Source of the DNA: Trichuris trichiura
Taxonomy: Eukaryota > Nematoda > Enoplea > Trichinellida > Trichuridae
NCBI GenBank assembly: GCA_037903355.1
Contig: JBAJFE010000038.1
Coordinates: forward strand, 2,294,001-2,358,000
Direction: 5' to 3'
DNA length: 64,000 nt
Positions 14,101 through 26,300 of the stretch are shown here, piece after piece. The stretch's first letter is position 1; each line of letters starts with the position of its first letter. The notes below the pieces were generated by a model that was not told the DNA's origin, searched no databases, and was given only the letters and a program-made list of their open reading frames with translations. Position numbers and translations under genes: made by a program.

Positions 14101-15246
14101 ATTACTTATGGTCCCCTACTGAGAAGTTATGCTTTCAAAACTTTGTAATGTTACAGAGAAGCTAAAATACATACCTTTAACACATTTGCGCAGCACCCGT
14201 AAAGGCAATCTATGTAAGCATCATTTTCTTCAGAACTAGAACTACTTGAATTGCTAGAACTGCTGGATTCTTGACTGTATATATAATCGATAAAATTGCT
14301 TTCCACTCTAAGGCATGTAGACTTGTCACAGAAGCGGATAATTTCAGTGGTGCAACGTGATGCTATGCTCCTTCCATTGTCCAATATTTCATTCGTTTGG
14401 GACTCCTGGCTTAAACATAACAAAGTCAGTGATCATGACAGTCTGCAAATGGGACATGAAACAAACATTCTACTAATGTAACCGTGCCAATTGTTCATGT
14501 TTTCTATAAGCAAAAATTGGTGAAGAGATTGGGAAATCGCCATTTATTTTTTATACAGTGCTCGCATATCAAATAATATTTACATCAAACTGATAAAATG
14601 CACTCCTTGTTTTTCAGGCTAATTTAATGTCCACTCTTTCATCGAGCCGATAAAAGAGCAGCCCTTGTCCAAAATACAATTGACAGTTAACAACTAATAC
14701 CAGCGATTTTAACTGTTTGCTGTTGAATCAATAAAACCAGCCAGAATGCACTTTTTTGCCCAGTGCGTTGCTCTGTGACAGTAAGATGGGTGTCGAATCA
14801 ATAAACAGCTATTCAACCATTGGAAGTGCTGCTTATTTTACTAGCGAAAAGAAGAAGTTACAAAATAGGAATCAACCTTCTTCACTACCTTTGCGGCACT
14901 AAAGGGGACAGTTGAAAGAGCTTCTTGCTAAAATGGTTTTTTAAGTACAGTCTCACCATTTCCGTAAATAACACATTTTTATATTTCTAGTGGAGTTTCG
15001 GTAATCACGGAGGTACTTAACAACTGCTGTTAGTAGCAATACAGCTTCATGATAAGTGTGAAGGAAATGTTACTGTAGGAAGATTTTGCGAATTAGGCAA
15101 TACTTCAAAAGATTTCTTTCTCACCTTTTTTGGATGGAATTGATGTACTTATCATATCCTGATTTTCGTCCCGATAAGCTACCTACGCACAAAGCTGAAC
15201 TGACGAAAGTGAAAGCTAAGATTGCGAACACGTAACTTTTTGACAT
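11175..15246 (-). CDS. Small secreted Cys/Ser-rich protein, predicted 144 aa
   Basis: Exons 15246-15125, 14409-14175 and 11252-11175 join in frame (435 nt). Exon 1 encodes a strong signal peptide (MSKSYVFAILAFTFVSSALC). Exon 2 encodes FCDKSTC, then a stretch of repeated Ser with Glu, then DCLYGCC, giving the same CX4C...CLYxC spacing as the neighbour at 8779-10448. The proposed last exon adds CFPQNLGRQC and CRC before a stop; it is the least certain part. Intron 2 is 2.9 kb, almost all of it a Penelope-like element. Without that insert it would be about 100 nt, which supports the exon pairing. A TATA-like TATTTATAAG lies upstream at about 15282-15291. The family is unrecognised; a secreted role is inferred from the signal peptide. 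Confidence 0.5.
11289..11642 (-). repeat. Left inverted terminal repeat of the Penelope-like element
   Basis: Read on the minus strand it follows the right copy (13745-14098) closely over about 350 bp, including AATGAACAATGGAATAAA and ACCGATTGAATGG. A decayed hammerhead-like motif sits at 11358-11397 (core CAGAGGA, GAAAGCTG, stem I ACCG/CGG). Confidence 0.8.
11880..12747 (+). pseudogene. Penelope-type reverse transcriptase remnant
   Basis: Frames broken by stops and shifts show PPEVYGLLKLHK and PLRPMVSTIS, then GVPMG, then FKRYVDG where the active site would read YVDD, then IYRKPTHIYQFLNFS. These are the conserved blocks of Penelope-like reverse transcriptase in the right order. The catalytic aspartate pair is lost (D to G) and there are in-frame stops, so this copy is dead. 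Confidence 0.82.
13032..13427 (+). pseudogene. GIY-YIG endonuclease remnant of the Penelope-like element
   Basis: GVYIRETGSSLEHRFNEHIK matches the GIY-YIG core with its conserved Arg and Glu-His region. The end IKEALYIRHNATYNHDQ matches the usual C-terminal block. It is displaced from the reverse transcriptase by frame breaks. Confidence 0.75.
13586..13733. repeat. Foldback with hammerhead-like motif in its loop
   Basis: Arms 13586-13617 and 13702-13733 are inverted repeats (TGTTCTAATC ... GATTAGAACA). The loop holds the minus-strand motif at 13656-13696. This is the same plan as the foldbacks at 1149-1300 and 45033-45270. Confidence 0.75.
13656..13696 (-). ncRNA. Hammerhead-like ribozyme motif
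   Basis: Stem I TGCG, intact core CTGATGA, stem II GGGC/GCCT, GAAA, TCTT, then stem I partner CGCA. The pair TGCG/CGCA is another variant of the ACCG/CGGT stem in other copies, with pairing kept. Confidence 0.5.
13745..14129 (+). repeat. Right terminal repeat of the Penelope-like element
   Basis: Inverted partner of 11289-11642. It ends in a block (GGTCCC...AGAAGTT) also seen at the ends of the solo copies near 1310, 31140 and 57550. A decayed hammerhead-like motif (CTGAGGG ... GAAAGCTG) lies at 13999-14036. Confidence 0.75.
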
Positions 15247-16744
15247 AGCGGGAACGTGACTTACTCCTTAACAATATTTTCTGCTTATAAATACCGTCCA
15301 AGATTCCTGAACAAACCTGATCTTGCTCAAAATGTCAAACAACGTGGCCTACGCAGTGTTTTCACTGTACAAATATCCATAAAATGATTAATTAGCTTCC
15401 GTAGCGAAAAATGAGGTTTGAAATGCCAAGCAATCACTGATGCATTAAGAATATACCGGTGGTTCATCGCTGCACTTAGTTTGAGCAGGCTGTTCATGCT
15501 TTACTTACTTGTTCTGAAAGAGGTGACTTAGCATACGCTTCTGCAAAATACCGATAGGAAAATGACCTTTAAGGATGGTTTCCGGCTTCCGTGCGAAAAA
15601 TACCATTTCTTTCCAGTTTAAAACATGGAACATTTTTAGCTTCCAGGTATTCTCGTCAACCTAAAATTTGTGAAAGAATTCAACTTAACAAAGCAAGCAC
15701 TACATTTCTTGACCATCATTTCGCCCGTGTCTGTCTACTGAGTCAGCATTCACTAAGGTTTTAGGAGTGCAGTAAGACACTCGCCAATTGGGTTGGAAGG
15801 GAATCAGAATTTTTAACTTCTTAAAAAGTTTAAAAGCCTAAAATGACGAAGCGCCGCTTTTAATAGATAGTGTGCGGAATTCCGGTTGCGTTTACGTGCA
15901 GAATGTTACAAAATAATTTGTGTCTGTAGCTGTATTTCTGTTTTTACAAGAGCAACTGACTCAGCGCTCAGAGGGAAGAATATTTTGATAGCAAATGCTA
16001 CGTTTTTGTACACTTTGTTCAACAGATTTCTTTCGTAAGAAGCAAACACGATGACGTATTCATTTGCTACAAAACCCCAGGCGTGCAATAAAGGTTTAAG
16101 ACTACGAAGTTGTTCCCACCTGATAAGTCCATTACTTTGAAGAGCACATTTAGTAACTGGCTGGTCATTTACTCTTTCATTGTGTAAACTTTCACTTTCA
16201 ATGGATAACCAATGCTAACTTTTTCTTCTTTAGCAAACCAGAAACAACTACGCATTTCTGAAATGACTGCAGTGTAAAAGGTGTTTAACCTATTTACTTT
16301 CAGATGAGCTAGAGAAGGAAAACTCTATAAAGATCAAATTATAATGTCCTTGAGCTTCACTGTACATTTTTCACAACGACATTACAAATCCATTAGACTA
16401 ATAAAAAATTTTTGGCACGAGGTAAATTACACTTCAACTCCTCACTGCAGCTTGTATTGTCCGTTGAGCCCCTTTCCTCAAACGTGCTGTTTCAGATTTT
16501 AAAACAAAAACAGTAAAAGGGTCAACGTCTAGAGACTATACCGTGCGTAGTTGATTTGACTAAACTGGCGTTCATAGATGGGAACGAGCAAAACTTAACC
16601 TGTGAGTTGGAGCGTTATCTTGTAGAACCAGCACTTTTCAGGAGATCTTTCCTCAACGCTTTTCTTTAATTTCGTCTCGAAGCTGGTGAAATAGTTTGCA
16701 TAATATTCTCCCATGATAGTTGCTCCATGTTTCACATGATCAAT
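15247..16744. other. Intergenic, no gene seen
   Basis: AT-rich sequence without recognisable exons or repeats, apart from the TATA-like site near 15282-15291. Confidence 0.4.
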
Positions 16745-17133
16745 CGGGTCTTGTTAAAAGTTATCCCCCGGAAGTGAAGACGGCAACATCAAAGGAGGTC
16801 AAGTGGGGATTACTACGTCGCAGCAACAATGCCTACCGTAGTCGCATTGTCGGTGCATTGTGTGCACATGTGTGCTGCACTGCAAAGGGTCAACGTCTCG
16901 CTAACCATTTTCCAGCGACGTTGTACTGCAGCCTAACCGGCTATCCTGTCCTACCCTAGCCTCAGCCTAAGACTGAACATAAGGTGGGTGTGTGTGTGTG
17001 TGCACATTAGTGCACACAATGCACCGACAATGCGACTACAGAGGCCATTGTTGCTGCGACGCAGTAATCCCCACTTGACCTCCTTTGATGTTGCCGCCTT
17101 CACTTCCGGGGGGACAACTTTTAAGAAGACCCG
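16745..17133. mobile_element. MITE with arms of about 125 bp
   Basis: Left arm about 16745-16869 and right arm about 17001-17133 are inverted copies (CGGGTCTTGTTAAAAGTT at one end, its complement at the other). A short GT run lies between them near 16986-17003. There is no coding capacity, and I could not fix a target duplication. Confidence 0.75.
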
Positions 17134-18798
17134 TTTCATTGATTATTATGAGCCTCGAAATATCTTTTGATTCTTCAAACAAGTAAGATATCCTCCAAAC
17201 GCAGTAAGCGAAGTTCCTTATCAAAATGCGAAAGAGCCTCAGAGATCCAATGTGCACTTGCCTTTGACGCCTTTAGGCAGTAACGCTGGACACCTTGAAC
17301 TGTTCCACGAGAAAGCTTACTCTGACCCAGGATGTCTGCATTTCATAATTGTCCTATTCGGCAATGCACCTGTTCCACAGCTACGACGTTTCGTCTGATG
17401 TAACTTCTATCGGCTGATCGGACGTTGCTCCGTCACACGTGGAAGTTCAGGCAGGACAAACGTCAGCAATCAGCAACTTTACTTTGCTACAGGAAAGAAC
17501 GTCCACGTACTAAGTCCTCTGCAGTCGCTTAGGGATTTTGCCTTTCGACACTTCTTCATGAAACAACATCTTGTTGACATTGCATTGCTGGAATCGTGGC
17601 TCACTGCGATTTTCCCCTTACTCGACTCCAGAAAAACCAGACACAATTGCTCACAGTTACTAGTTTCCATGTAACCTTGCGTACAATCATGATGGACGTG
17701 TACCTACACGAAATAATAAGAAAATTTGGAAACAGAAATTTGAAAGGAAGGAAACGTTTTGTACTGGTGGTATTAATATATTCTCACACTCAGCCCAGAT
17801 ACCATGTTCGCTTTGCTGTTTTGAGGTTGAATCAACGGAGAGCATGGCGGTTTCAAGAGGAAAATGAAACAGATCCTCAGTTGTTCATAAGTGATTACTT
17901 TTTGAAGATTTGAAAAATACGAAAGATGACTGACTGCACATGCCTTCTCCTGAACACACTTTGCAGACGCATTTTCCGCAAAATCGAGAAAGCTAATTGG
18001 GTAGGAAAGATACAACTCAAAGCAAGTGTTCCATTGCGATAAAGCTGCGCTATCCAACAAGTCAGCTACTGAACAAACAATTGCCTCTTTTAGCCAAGAA
18101 GAAACTTTAAGGTTATGTAAACATGCATCCCACCGCTGCAGGTTGTTTGGTCATATTCGATGAGCAAATGAGACTGATAGTAACGTATGCAAAATGCAGT
18201 GCATGGAACCATTTCAGTACTGCGCAAGCAATAATATTCATCAAAGCTGCGAAAGGTGGTTCAAAGCTGGGAACTGTAAGTGTCACGTGGAACAATCTAC
18301 AGGGTTCTTTTACTCATAGATTAAACTGTATTATGGGAATGAATGCACATAGAAGTAAAAGAATGCGACGCAAAAGAGATTGAAATGTACCAACCACAGC
18401 TAATGTTTACTATGCGTATTTCCTCTGTACAAAGGAATATCAAATGCCTCCAACCCGTTTTAAACATGACATTTCACTTTTGCTTTTACATTATATACAG
18501 TTTACGCTTATAGCCGTTCACCTTGGCTTCTTAGTACTATGCGCAGTGTAGTCGATTCTTCTAGCTCGGACTTAAATTTGCTGAAGTCGATACCATTTTT
18601 CACTGTAAGATAATTAAACCAGTCTTCAAAATATTCTGTTCCGTCGTCAATATTCCATTCTCTTTCTGTCACACTTGTGTCAATGCAAAGTCGTACCCGA
18701 AAGCTTTACGAATTATCTCACAATAAGCAGTCTCGCAAAGCAGGCAACCGTAAAAAGAAATTAATTCGAAAATTAACAAGTCATACCAAAGAATTATA
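17134..18798. other. No gene recognised
   Basis: A minus-strand frame at 17773-18060 includes KCVQEKAC, loosely like the CX4C genes nearby, but with CX5C spacing and no second cysteine pair. It is not called as a gene. Confidence 0.35.
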
Positions 18799-19973
18799 CA
18801 GTCGGCCCTCGTTATCTGTGGATTCTATACAGTGCGGTTTGTCCGGCGTGAAATGGCGATGTCATCTTTTACACGGCAGTGCACGGGATAAAGCATAGAA
18901 CAGTCAGTGGTTGCTGGAAGCGTTTGTGCGGAGATGCAGTCAGTGAATGAGAGGACTTAGGTGCCATCGATGAGGAGGTCAAGGACATAGTGAATATTTC
19001 CAAAGAGTTGGGAGGTGAGGGTTTCTCCGACATGGTAGAAGACGATATCAGGGAGTTCACAGAAGATTGTAGAGAACCGTTCACCAACAAGGAACTCGAA
19101 GAACTGATGCAATCACCTACGGCCAGTGACGACGACGTTACAGAAGATACAGACGCTCAAACACCCACGGATGGGACGCTGCAAAAGCTTGCCAGTATTT
19201 TCTGGCAACCTCAGGTCCTAAAGGACATGACTGCTGAGTACGATCCATCCATGGAACGTGGCTTCATGATTACACGAGGAATAATGGCTTCGTTGAAGCT
19301 GGAGCAAGATTTATTCGACAATGAAAAGAAAAAGGAGAGACAGTTCCCTGTAACAATGTTTTTAAATAATGCTCCGGCAACTGCAGAGGCTACAATTTTA
19401 AGGTGAAAAAGTGTTGCTACCAACAAGTTCAAGAAACCTTAAGACTGGCCAGTCTTTGGCGGGATTTGTACCCATCTACGGAAAGTGAATAAACAGATTT
19501 CTGATGCGCCAAACGTTCCTGCCGTAGAAGCTTTGCTCTATGTGGATGTGTTCTGGGTGATTTTCACTATTTCTGCTAAAGTGCGCCTATGTGTTTTATA
19601 TTTCCCCTGCTCTGTACCCATTCCGCGCACCAGTACATCGTTTAGCTCTTTAAAGCAAGGCGATTCGCAGGCGTTTAAAGAAAGAGCATTTCACTTTCAT
19701 CCTTTCCTGTATCTAACGGCCTTGACTGTGATGGCTAACGCCACTGGACAAGCGGAGTCCCACTGACGTCATTATCTCGTAGCTAGATTCCGTGGTAAAA
19801 GCTTCGAAGGATCACTAGGTATAATAACCGTTCCGGAAGGAATTCGAGGGGGCAGGACGAGATTCGCAGCTGGAGTATAATAGGGTATCCTATATGACGC
19901 GGATTCAGCTTAACACAGTGAAACGCTCAAAATTTTGCACGAATTAACCGCGGATAACGAGGGCCGACGACTG
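18799..19973 (+). mobile_element. Tigger/Jerky-like transposon remnant, 1175 bp
   Basis: Inverted ends CAGTCGGCCCTCGTTATC and GATAACGAGGGCCGACGACTG, with TA at 18797-18798 and 19974-19975. The interior keeps the C-terminal end of a transposase on the plus strand (about 18900-19406): VSGCWKRLCGDAV, a stop, then DEEVKDIVNISKE and EPFTNKELEELM. These resemble the tail of Tigger/Jerky transposases. The DNA-binding and DDE domains are gone, so the copy is non-autonomous. Confidence 0.8.
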
Positions 19974-20373
19974 TATTTCTAAAAGCAGAAATGGTTTAGT
20001 CACTTTCAAACGAAAATTGTGTACGCATTGGTCTTTAAATATTTAAAGTAAACGTAACATGATGAGCACCGGCAAAGCTTACGTAGCGTTTGGTGGAGTA
20101 GCAACAGCTCCCACTAGTCGGCAGGATAGTCGAAATATCGCAACTTTAGCCTTAGTCTGAGTAAAAAATAAACATTCAGTCGAAGCAAAGCCGTCGTAAA
20201 AAGCAATTAACTACCACTGTGAAAAGAACAAACAATAAGATACTACTTCACCGGAGGGTATGCAGTTTAATTAGTGTTGGACAAATGATTTTTGAAAACA
20301 TTGAACGCAGATTCGCTGGAAACACAAAAAATGAAGCAGTTAGAAGCCAGACTAATGGTAGAAACACAGCACA
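19974..20373. other. Intergenic, 3' flank of dynein gene
   Basis: No gene is seen. It should contain the dynein 3' untranslated region; I could not place a polyadenylation signal with confidence. Confidence 0.35.
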
Positions 20374-23300
20374 TTACAACTCCGACAATGTATTGCAAAC
20401 AACGGCGACGCCTCTTTCATAGAACTGCTCAGCCGTTGAAATGACTGGGTCAATTTTAAAATCAAGACTGAACAATAGCCTGTAACGATCAGCGTACAGG
20501 TAAACGGGCAGATTGACAACATCCTCTTTAACTAATCGGGTTTCCGGTTCGTGCACCCATCGCAACTGTACGGCTTTCAATTCGGTCCAAATGTCAGGAC
20601 TTACTTTCAAGCAGTTATTCGCCGAGCATGAAACGCCCATGATTTTTAAGCCTGAGAAAAATCGTAACTTTAAGTACCTGCATAAAATATTACCGACCGT
20701 AGGTTGCTACCTATGACGCCAAAGCTGCAATCATCCATTTCAAGGGAATCAAAACTGGGAGCAAAACTGACTATCAGCTTTAGCTCTTCTAACGACCACT
20801 CGTTCATCTGAGCCACGAACTGGCGAGTAGCGGTTAGATAGGCCTCAGGACTTAGTAATCCGCCAATCCAGATCTGATTCTGAGTGAATTCATAGCTGCT
20901 CCGTACGGTCAATAATCAAATAATATAAAGTGTACTTTGAGATTCTTTATGCGCCCGCTCGATACAGCATCGACGACCGTCTGGAACTGTTTGACCCGTT
21001 CAGCAAAATCACCTATCCATTGGGATACAGTCGTACCGGATGGAATGCGGTAACGCTTCCAAGACTCGGGTACCAAACCTAGCAAAAAGCACGTTCGCTA
21101 AAGGCATGCCTATTTGCTCTACCTTTATTAATGCTGGTGAAAAGTTCGCGATGGTGATTCGTTGGCTTCTTTTGGCCATTGGCTATAGCAACCAAATCGG
21201 TAAGGTCTTGCCTGACGTTAGCAAGAAGGCAACTGGCGCTGTTCACCTCTCGCTCAAAGAAGCGGTACATCGGATCTTTAATGTTGCTTACGGAACGCTT
21301 CAACGACAATAGTGTCTGAAATTAAGCGTAAGTTCATTCGGCAACTAGCGCATTTCAGCCAACCGACCGAAGGTAGGGTATTGAGCCAATGCATGGAGGC
21401 ATCACGCATTTGAATAAGCCACTGAGGACGACCACGATCAGCTGCATCTGCCCCAACTTCGGTGTAAGCCAGTTCCTCTTCTTCTACGTTCGTTTTCAAC
21501 AACTTCTTCAGCATCATTTGACCACGGAGCGTCAGCAGCACCTTCTCAGCATTGTTTGGTAATCCAAGCCAAGAAGGAGATTGCAATTCACGAATTGAAT
21601 CAACCCACGAAATAAACTGTTCTCGACGGACAGCATCCGGTACAGTTAATTTCCCACCAGCACTACCGTAGCTTTCAACTAGAGCAAAATCTGCACTGAA
21701 ACTATTCCCGGTAAAGAGCTTTTTTATGAAGCAGTCCAACAGCATCTACAAAATAGAAAAATATTCTTTGCGTGACTAGGAAAATGGGCTCAAACTAACC
21801 TGGTCAAACTTATTATCTAAACGGCCACCATAAATGCATTGGGACAGTAAGGTACGAATAGCTCCCCAAGGTACTTTTTCTGGAGGAAGGTTGGCTCGAT
21901 CCTAATGTTTGCCGCACCAATGGAAAAGTTCAATTAAGCGGAGAACACCTACCATTGCGGCTGTATCAACCCAAGTGTCAATGCAATCCCATGCTACGCG
22001 CAAGTCTGCCTCAGAAAATTCGTATCTCTTTGTCCAACCGATTGGTACGTATTGCAACCGCTCCTGAACCACTGCGTTCAGCCACGCAAGCAGGAAGAAG
22101 AGCCGAGGACGTTCCGTCGGTGCTTTACAGATTTTAGTAGGCGGAATTGTGCTGAATGTTCGCATCAAGTTAGCCTTGATTCCGGGAGGAGGTTCGTAGA
22201 CGATGATGCGCCCAGCGCGCAGCAAATTGACGGGAAGCTACAAAACTTCAAGTGAGCAAGAAATAGAAGTAAATAAAGCTCACCTTGGGATGTATTTCCA
22301 TTGTTAAGAATAGACGGAAATTCGGATGCGGTACCAAGGAGTGCAACTTCTTCTCCAGTTGCACAAGCCATTGAGGGGCTAAGTGAACATTTTTCAGCAG
22401 CACCCACCGCCCCGATTTGGAAGATGAACTTATCGTTTCCTCAGCGGATGTAAAACCTTCCGTAGAACCTACAAAACGATGACTATTGCCGCAAAAATAG
22501 GTTTTTACTCAACAACTTGCCCATTGCAATTGGTGTAATGCCCTTGTCCATTTCAATGGCCAAATCATTTACACGCCCACTTGCGTCGTATCCAGGTACA
22601 GAACACAGCAATAAAGGCACTGCAGATGTCACCTTAAAAATTAAGTAGATAAAAATAGCATGTCCTCCTGGAGTACTTTCAAAACAATTTATGTTCTTTT
22701 AAACAATTACTTAACCAAGTGCAACAGAAGAGAGATTAGTTAAGTAATCGCAAACTGCGTGTACTCTTAAGGAATCAGAACTAACTGCCTTGAATTTTAG
22801 AACTACGTTGAAATATTAACTCTTGGTTATTGGGTGCTTCTTACAGGTCTATCGTTGACGACGGGACGAGGTAGATCGGAAAAGTGTGTAATTATTTTAT
22901 CGTTTTGACATTTTCTCTAAGTGTTCATCCGTCTGTTGGCAGGGTCTTGCTTGGTTGATTTCAGAAACCAAGAACAAATAATAAAGCAGCACTGAAGTTC
23001 AAATATGAAAATATTGACATATTAAACCAATGAAGGGAAGAGACTCCGTAGGCATAAACAGAATTATCATATTTTATCTTTTATGTGCAATTCGTTTGAG
23101 AATTGCAGTGATAACGTACTTGCTACTAACAAAGGTGGAAATACGAAATGCTTAGTTTTCTATAGAAACTGCTACGGGTAGACAGGTGCACATCTATCAA
23201 TCGTTACCACTCATTCCCATACCTTCAATACATATGAATGTGAGCAAGTGAAGCGTTTTGTCAATTTACCTCAATAGGAATTCTACTAAGCTATCAACCA

Positions 23301-26300
23301 ACTATTACCAGCGAATTCCTGTCATCCGGAAAAGCGGCAACAGATCACTGTCGATTAAACACTCACACAATTTTAACGCGTCTCCCACTACTACCAAGTG
23401 GCTAAGTTATGAAAGCTACCAATTCGAATTAACGCCAACGTTAGACCTATCGATCTACACTCGCGAATATATCCATAAATAGTAGCCCATCGAGGCAGGA
23501 TAAATCGCGCTCACCTCGTGTATCACTATTCTTCGCAAATCCATCACACTACTTGCGCTGGACATGAATGACTCGCCAAAGACGGCGTTGACAAAACTAT
23601 GCGCTGCCGACAGAAATCTGTCTGGTCGCAGAGCTTGTATTAGCAACAGACGATAGATAGCTGCACCAACTTCTGGGAGGCCGCTAGAGTCCCATAATGT
23701 AGGACAAGAGTTTTCAGGATTCTGACAAACTAGCCATTCTTCAATTTCACTGTTATTGGAAAGGCGTTCAAAAATTGAAGCGAATGCAGGTAACGTAGCC
23801 AGCTGAATAAGGCGTTCTGTTTGTTCTTTGCTCATATTCGGTAGACCGCTGCTTGCAGTTTGACGAGCAGATAATCTTAGCGACTCGGCTCCGCGAAGCA
23901 ATAGCGTGAATTCGTCGTCGAACGAAGGCTCACTGAAAACAGATATAGAAAGTTAAAACACCGTCTGAAGCCCACACATAAAACCATTACGATCGTTTGC
24001 CTTTCAGGTATAACCGGGATAAAAGTATGGCAAAACCCAGTCTATCTTCGTGCAGCATTCCCACCGCAACTCGGCTGTAGACAGTCTAAAATTGAAAGTT
24101 CAAAAATCACTGGCTGCTTTGGACTAAGTTTGCCTGGAATATGTTGTTCGTAATAATCTCCAGTCGTTGACTATGACCAGACACTCCAGCAAGCGAGCTT
24201 TTGTCATTGATAACATGCATAAATATGTCCAGGAAGAATTGCAAAGAGTATTGATAAAGAAAGTGCATCTGCAATAATAAAACAACTTGCGATGGAAGGA
24301 TGAAACAACGAGAAAGTAACCTGGTTCAAATTTTCCAAGGTGAAATACAATGAAGCACAGTAAGACGAAAACGGCGTATATTGCTGCCACGTTTTCTCTA
24401 CCTCTGCCATAACAGTCTCTGTTTCGCTAGCTTTGCGGGTAACCTCAGCGGCTTCTTGCTTCAGCGTTTCCAATGTTGAGATTATGCTGTCGTCGTCCAG
24501 AATGCGACCTTTAACTTCATTGAGAGCTTGCAAAAGCGAAGTCTCCAAATGACGTAATCTTAGCGCAAATTCTCCCTGCAGCTTCATTAGGTCCGAACGC
24601 TTTGCATCTATGTCCGGCCTTTCCGCTTTGAGTATGTGATTAAGACACTGGCTTTGTAGACTGCTTCGTGTCACGGTGAAGTTGATTAAAGTAACACGAG
24701 AACATATATCCGGTGTTAATTCAATCGTTGGATCTCGGGATGAAAGGAATACTTGGAAGCTGGGAGAAAGATCAATGTCCTGATCACCAAGGGTAATTAG
24801 TACTCGCCCTCCAGTTCGTTTCACTTCACAATTGAGCACTGGATTAAGTATTGGATCGTAGCATTCCGCATCTTGGACAAGCAATGGATTTCCAAAACGT
24901 AACGCACTTTCCAAATTCTTGCGGAACGCGTCGTCCAGAAAACTAGTCTTTGTTATTTTCCGGCCGCTATATTCGTTCATCAAGAAGTCTACCGCCTGAC
25001 CAGACGGGTCGATAATCAACGGGAATCTTGTAAATCGCTTCAAGATAATAGCATTCTCCACACACAGTTCGTCGGTTGGTAAGGCATTCTTTTGCCAGCG
25101 CAGCCGCTCGTCCGGATTGGCCAAGTATTCTATCAACGCAATGTCAGAGCGAAATTGAATTCCTGCCTGTTCCAAATGATGCGACCAGTTGCTAATTAAA
25201 AACATGCGAATTTGCTGGTCAAAATAGCCTAGAGGAAGAGAGAATGCAAATTATTACAAGGAATTGCCCGGTGGATGGTATACCAGCATAAGAAATAAAA
25301 GCCGACGATAAAAGCACATCGCCGACAATAGTTTCCATTTGCGCTTGGAAAGTTTCGGAACTTTGCTCCCAACGCTCTCGCTCGCTGCCCAAATTCTTGA
25401 GAAGTTGGATACTTCGTTCCACCTGTTGCGAAAAGGTTATGGTTCAGATAGTAACGCCCGAACTAATTAGAAAGCACCTTCTTTTGAACAGCCGACAAAT
25501 CTGCCTTAATCGCCTGTGCCTCACTGATTAAAACAGCATATTCATCCTTGTAAGCAGCGATACTCTTCTCTAACTGACTCAGTGTGGCGTTCACCTCTTC
25601 AACTTTATGTCTGTTCACGTCGGCATCGTTTTCCAGTTTTTTCAGTTCATTTCGCAATGGTTCCACCTTATGCAACATGTCGGCATAGTTTATCTAAACC
25701 ACAGTGAACAAGCTATTTCAAACTAGGCAAACAACAGTCAAAAAACCTGCGCTGTAGCCCACTTGACCATGGGACCGCAAGCTTGGCTTGCACGATTGAC
25801 TTTTTCATAATTGTAATCAGGATTGTCGAAGTATCTTGTTTTCATTTTCTGTCTTATGTCATCTCTAAAAGTCCATCGGATATTTCAATGCAAAATAATA
25901 CAAGGGACAGTTTGAATGGAACGTTTGCTTCACAAGTTTTTGAAAAATTCTACTGACTTCAATATTGCCGCGAGGTGCAAATACTTTACAATGGCAACAT
26001 ACCACTGCAGATAATTATTTTATTTTATTTCGTATTTTTACTTCTATTTATATTTGGACATATTTTATTGTCTTCTTCATTTGGTTTTTACTTCCTTTTA
26101 TTCCACCTTATCTGACATGTGATTAATTCCAGTGCCAAGGAATTCAAGGGTTAAGTTAAGGTTTAAGCCTCTAAGCCATCATTGAACACATAACAATACC
26201 AAACTTATGAATATTATGAAGATGCTGACGGCAGGAATGGATGCATCCTGAAAACTGAGAATTCGCAACAGTAGAATTGGTGCAACTTAACGTGCTTCAA

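Larger units (their letters stand above)
11265..14130 (+). mobile_element. Penelope-like retroelement, degenerate, with inverted terminal repeats
   Basis: A broken reverse transcriptase (11880-12747) and a GIY-YIG endonuclease remnant (13032-13427) lie between two long inverted repeats (about 11289-11642 and 13745-14098). Reverse transcriptase plus C-terminal GIY-YIG is the hallmark of Penelope-like elements, whose terminal repeats are known to occur in direct or inverted orientation. Outer limits are approximate. The element lies in intron 2 of the small secreted-protein gene. Confidence 0.82.

Noticed and set aside
16986..17003. GT dinucleotide run as a microsatellite
   Set aside because: Only about nine units, within the loop of the MITE; too short to list separately.
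17773..18060. Minus-strand frame with KCVQEKAC as a third member of the CX4C gene pair
   Set aside because: Spacing is CX5C, the second CLYxC pair is missing, and no signal-peptide exon joins in phase.
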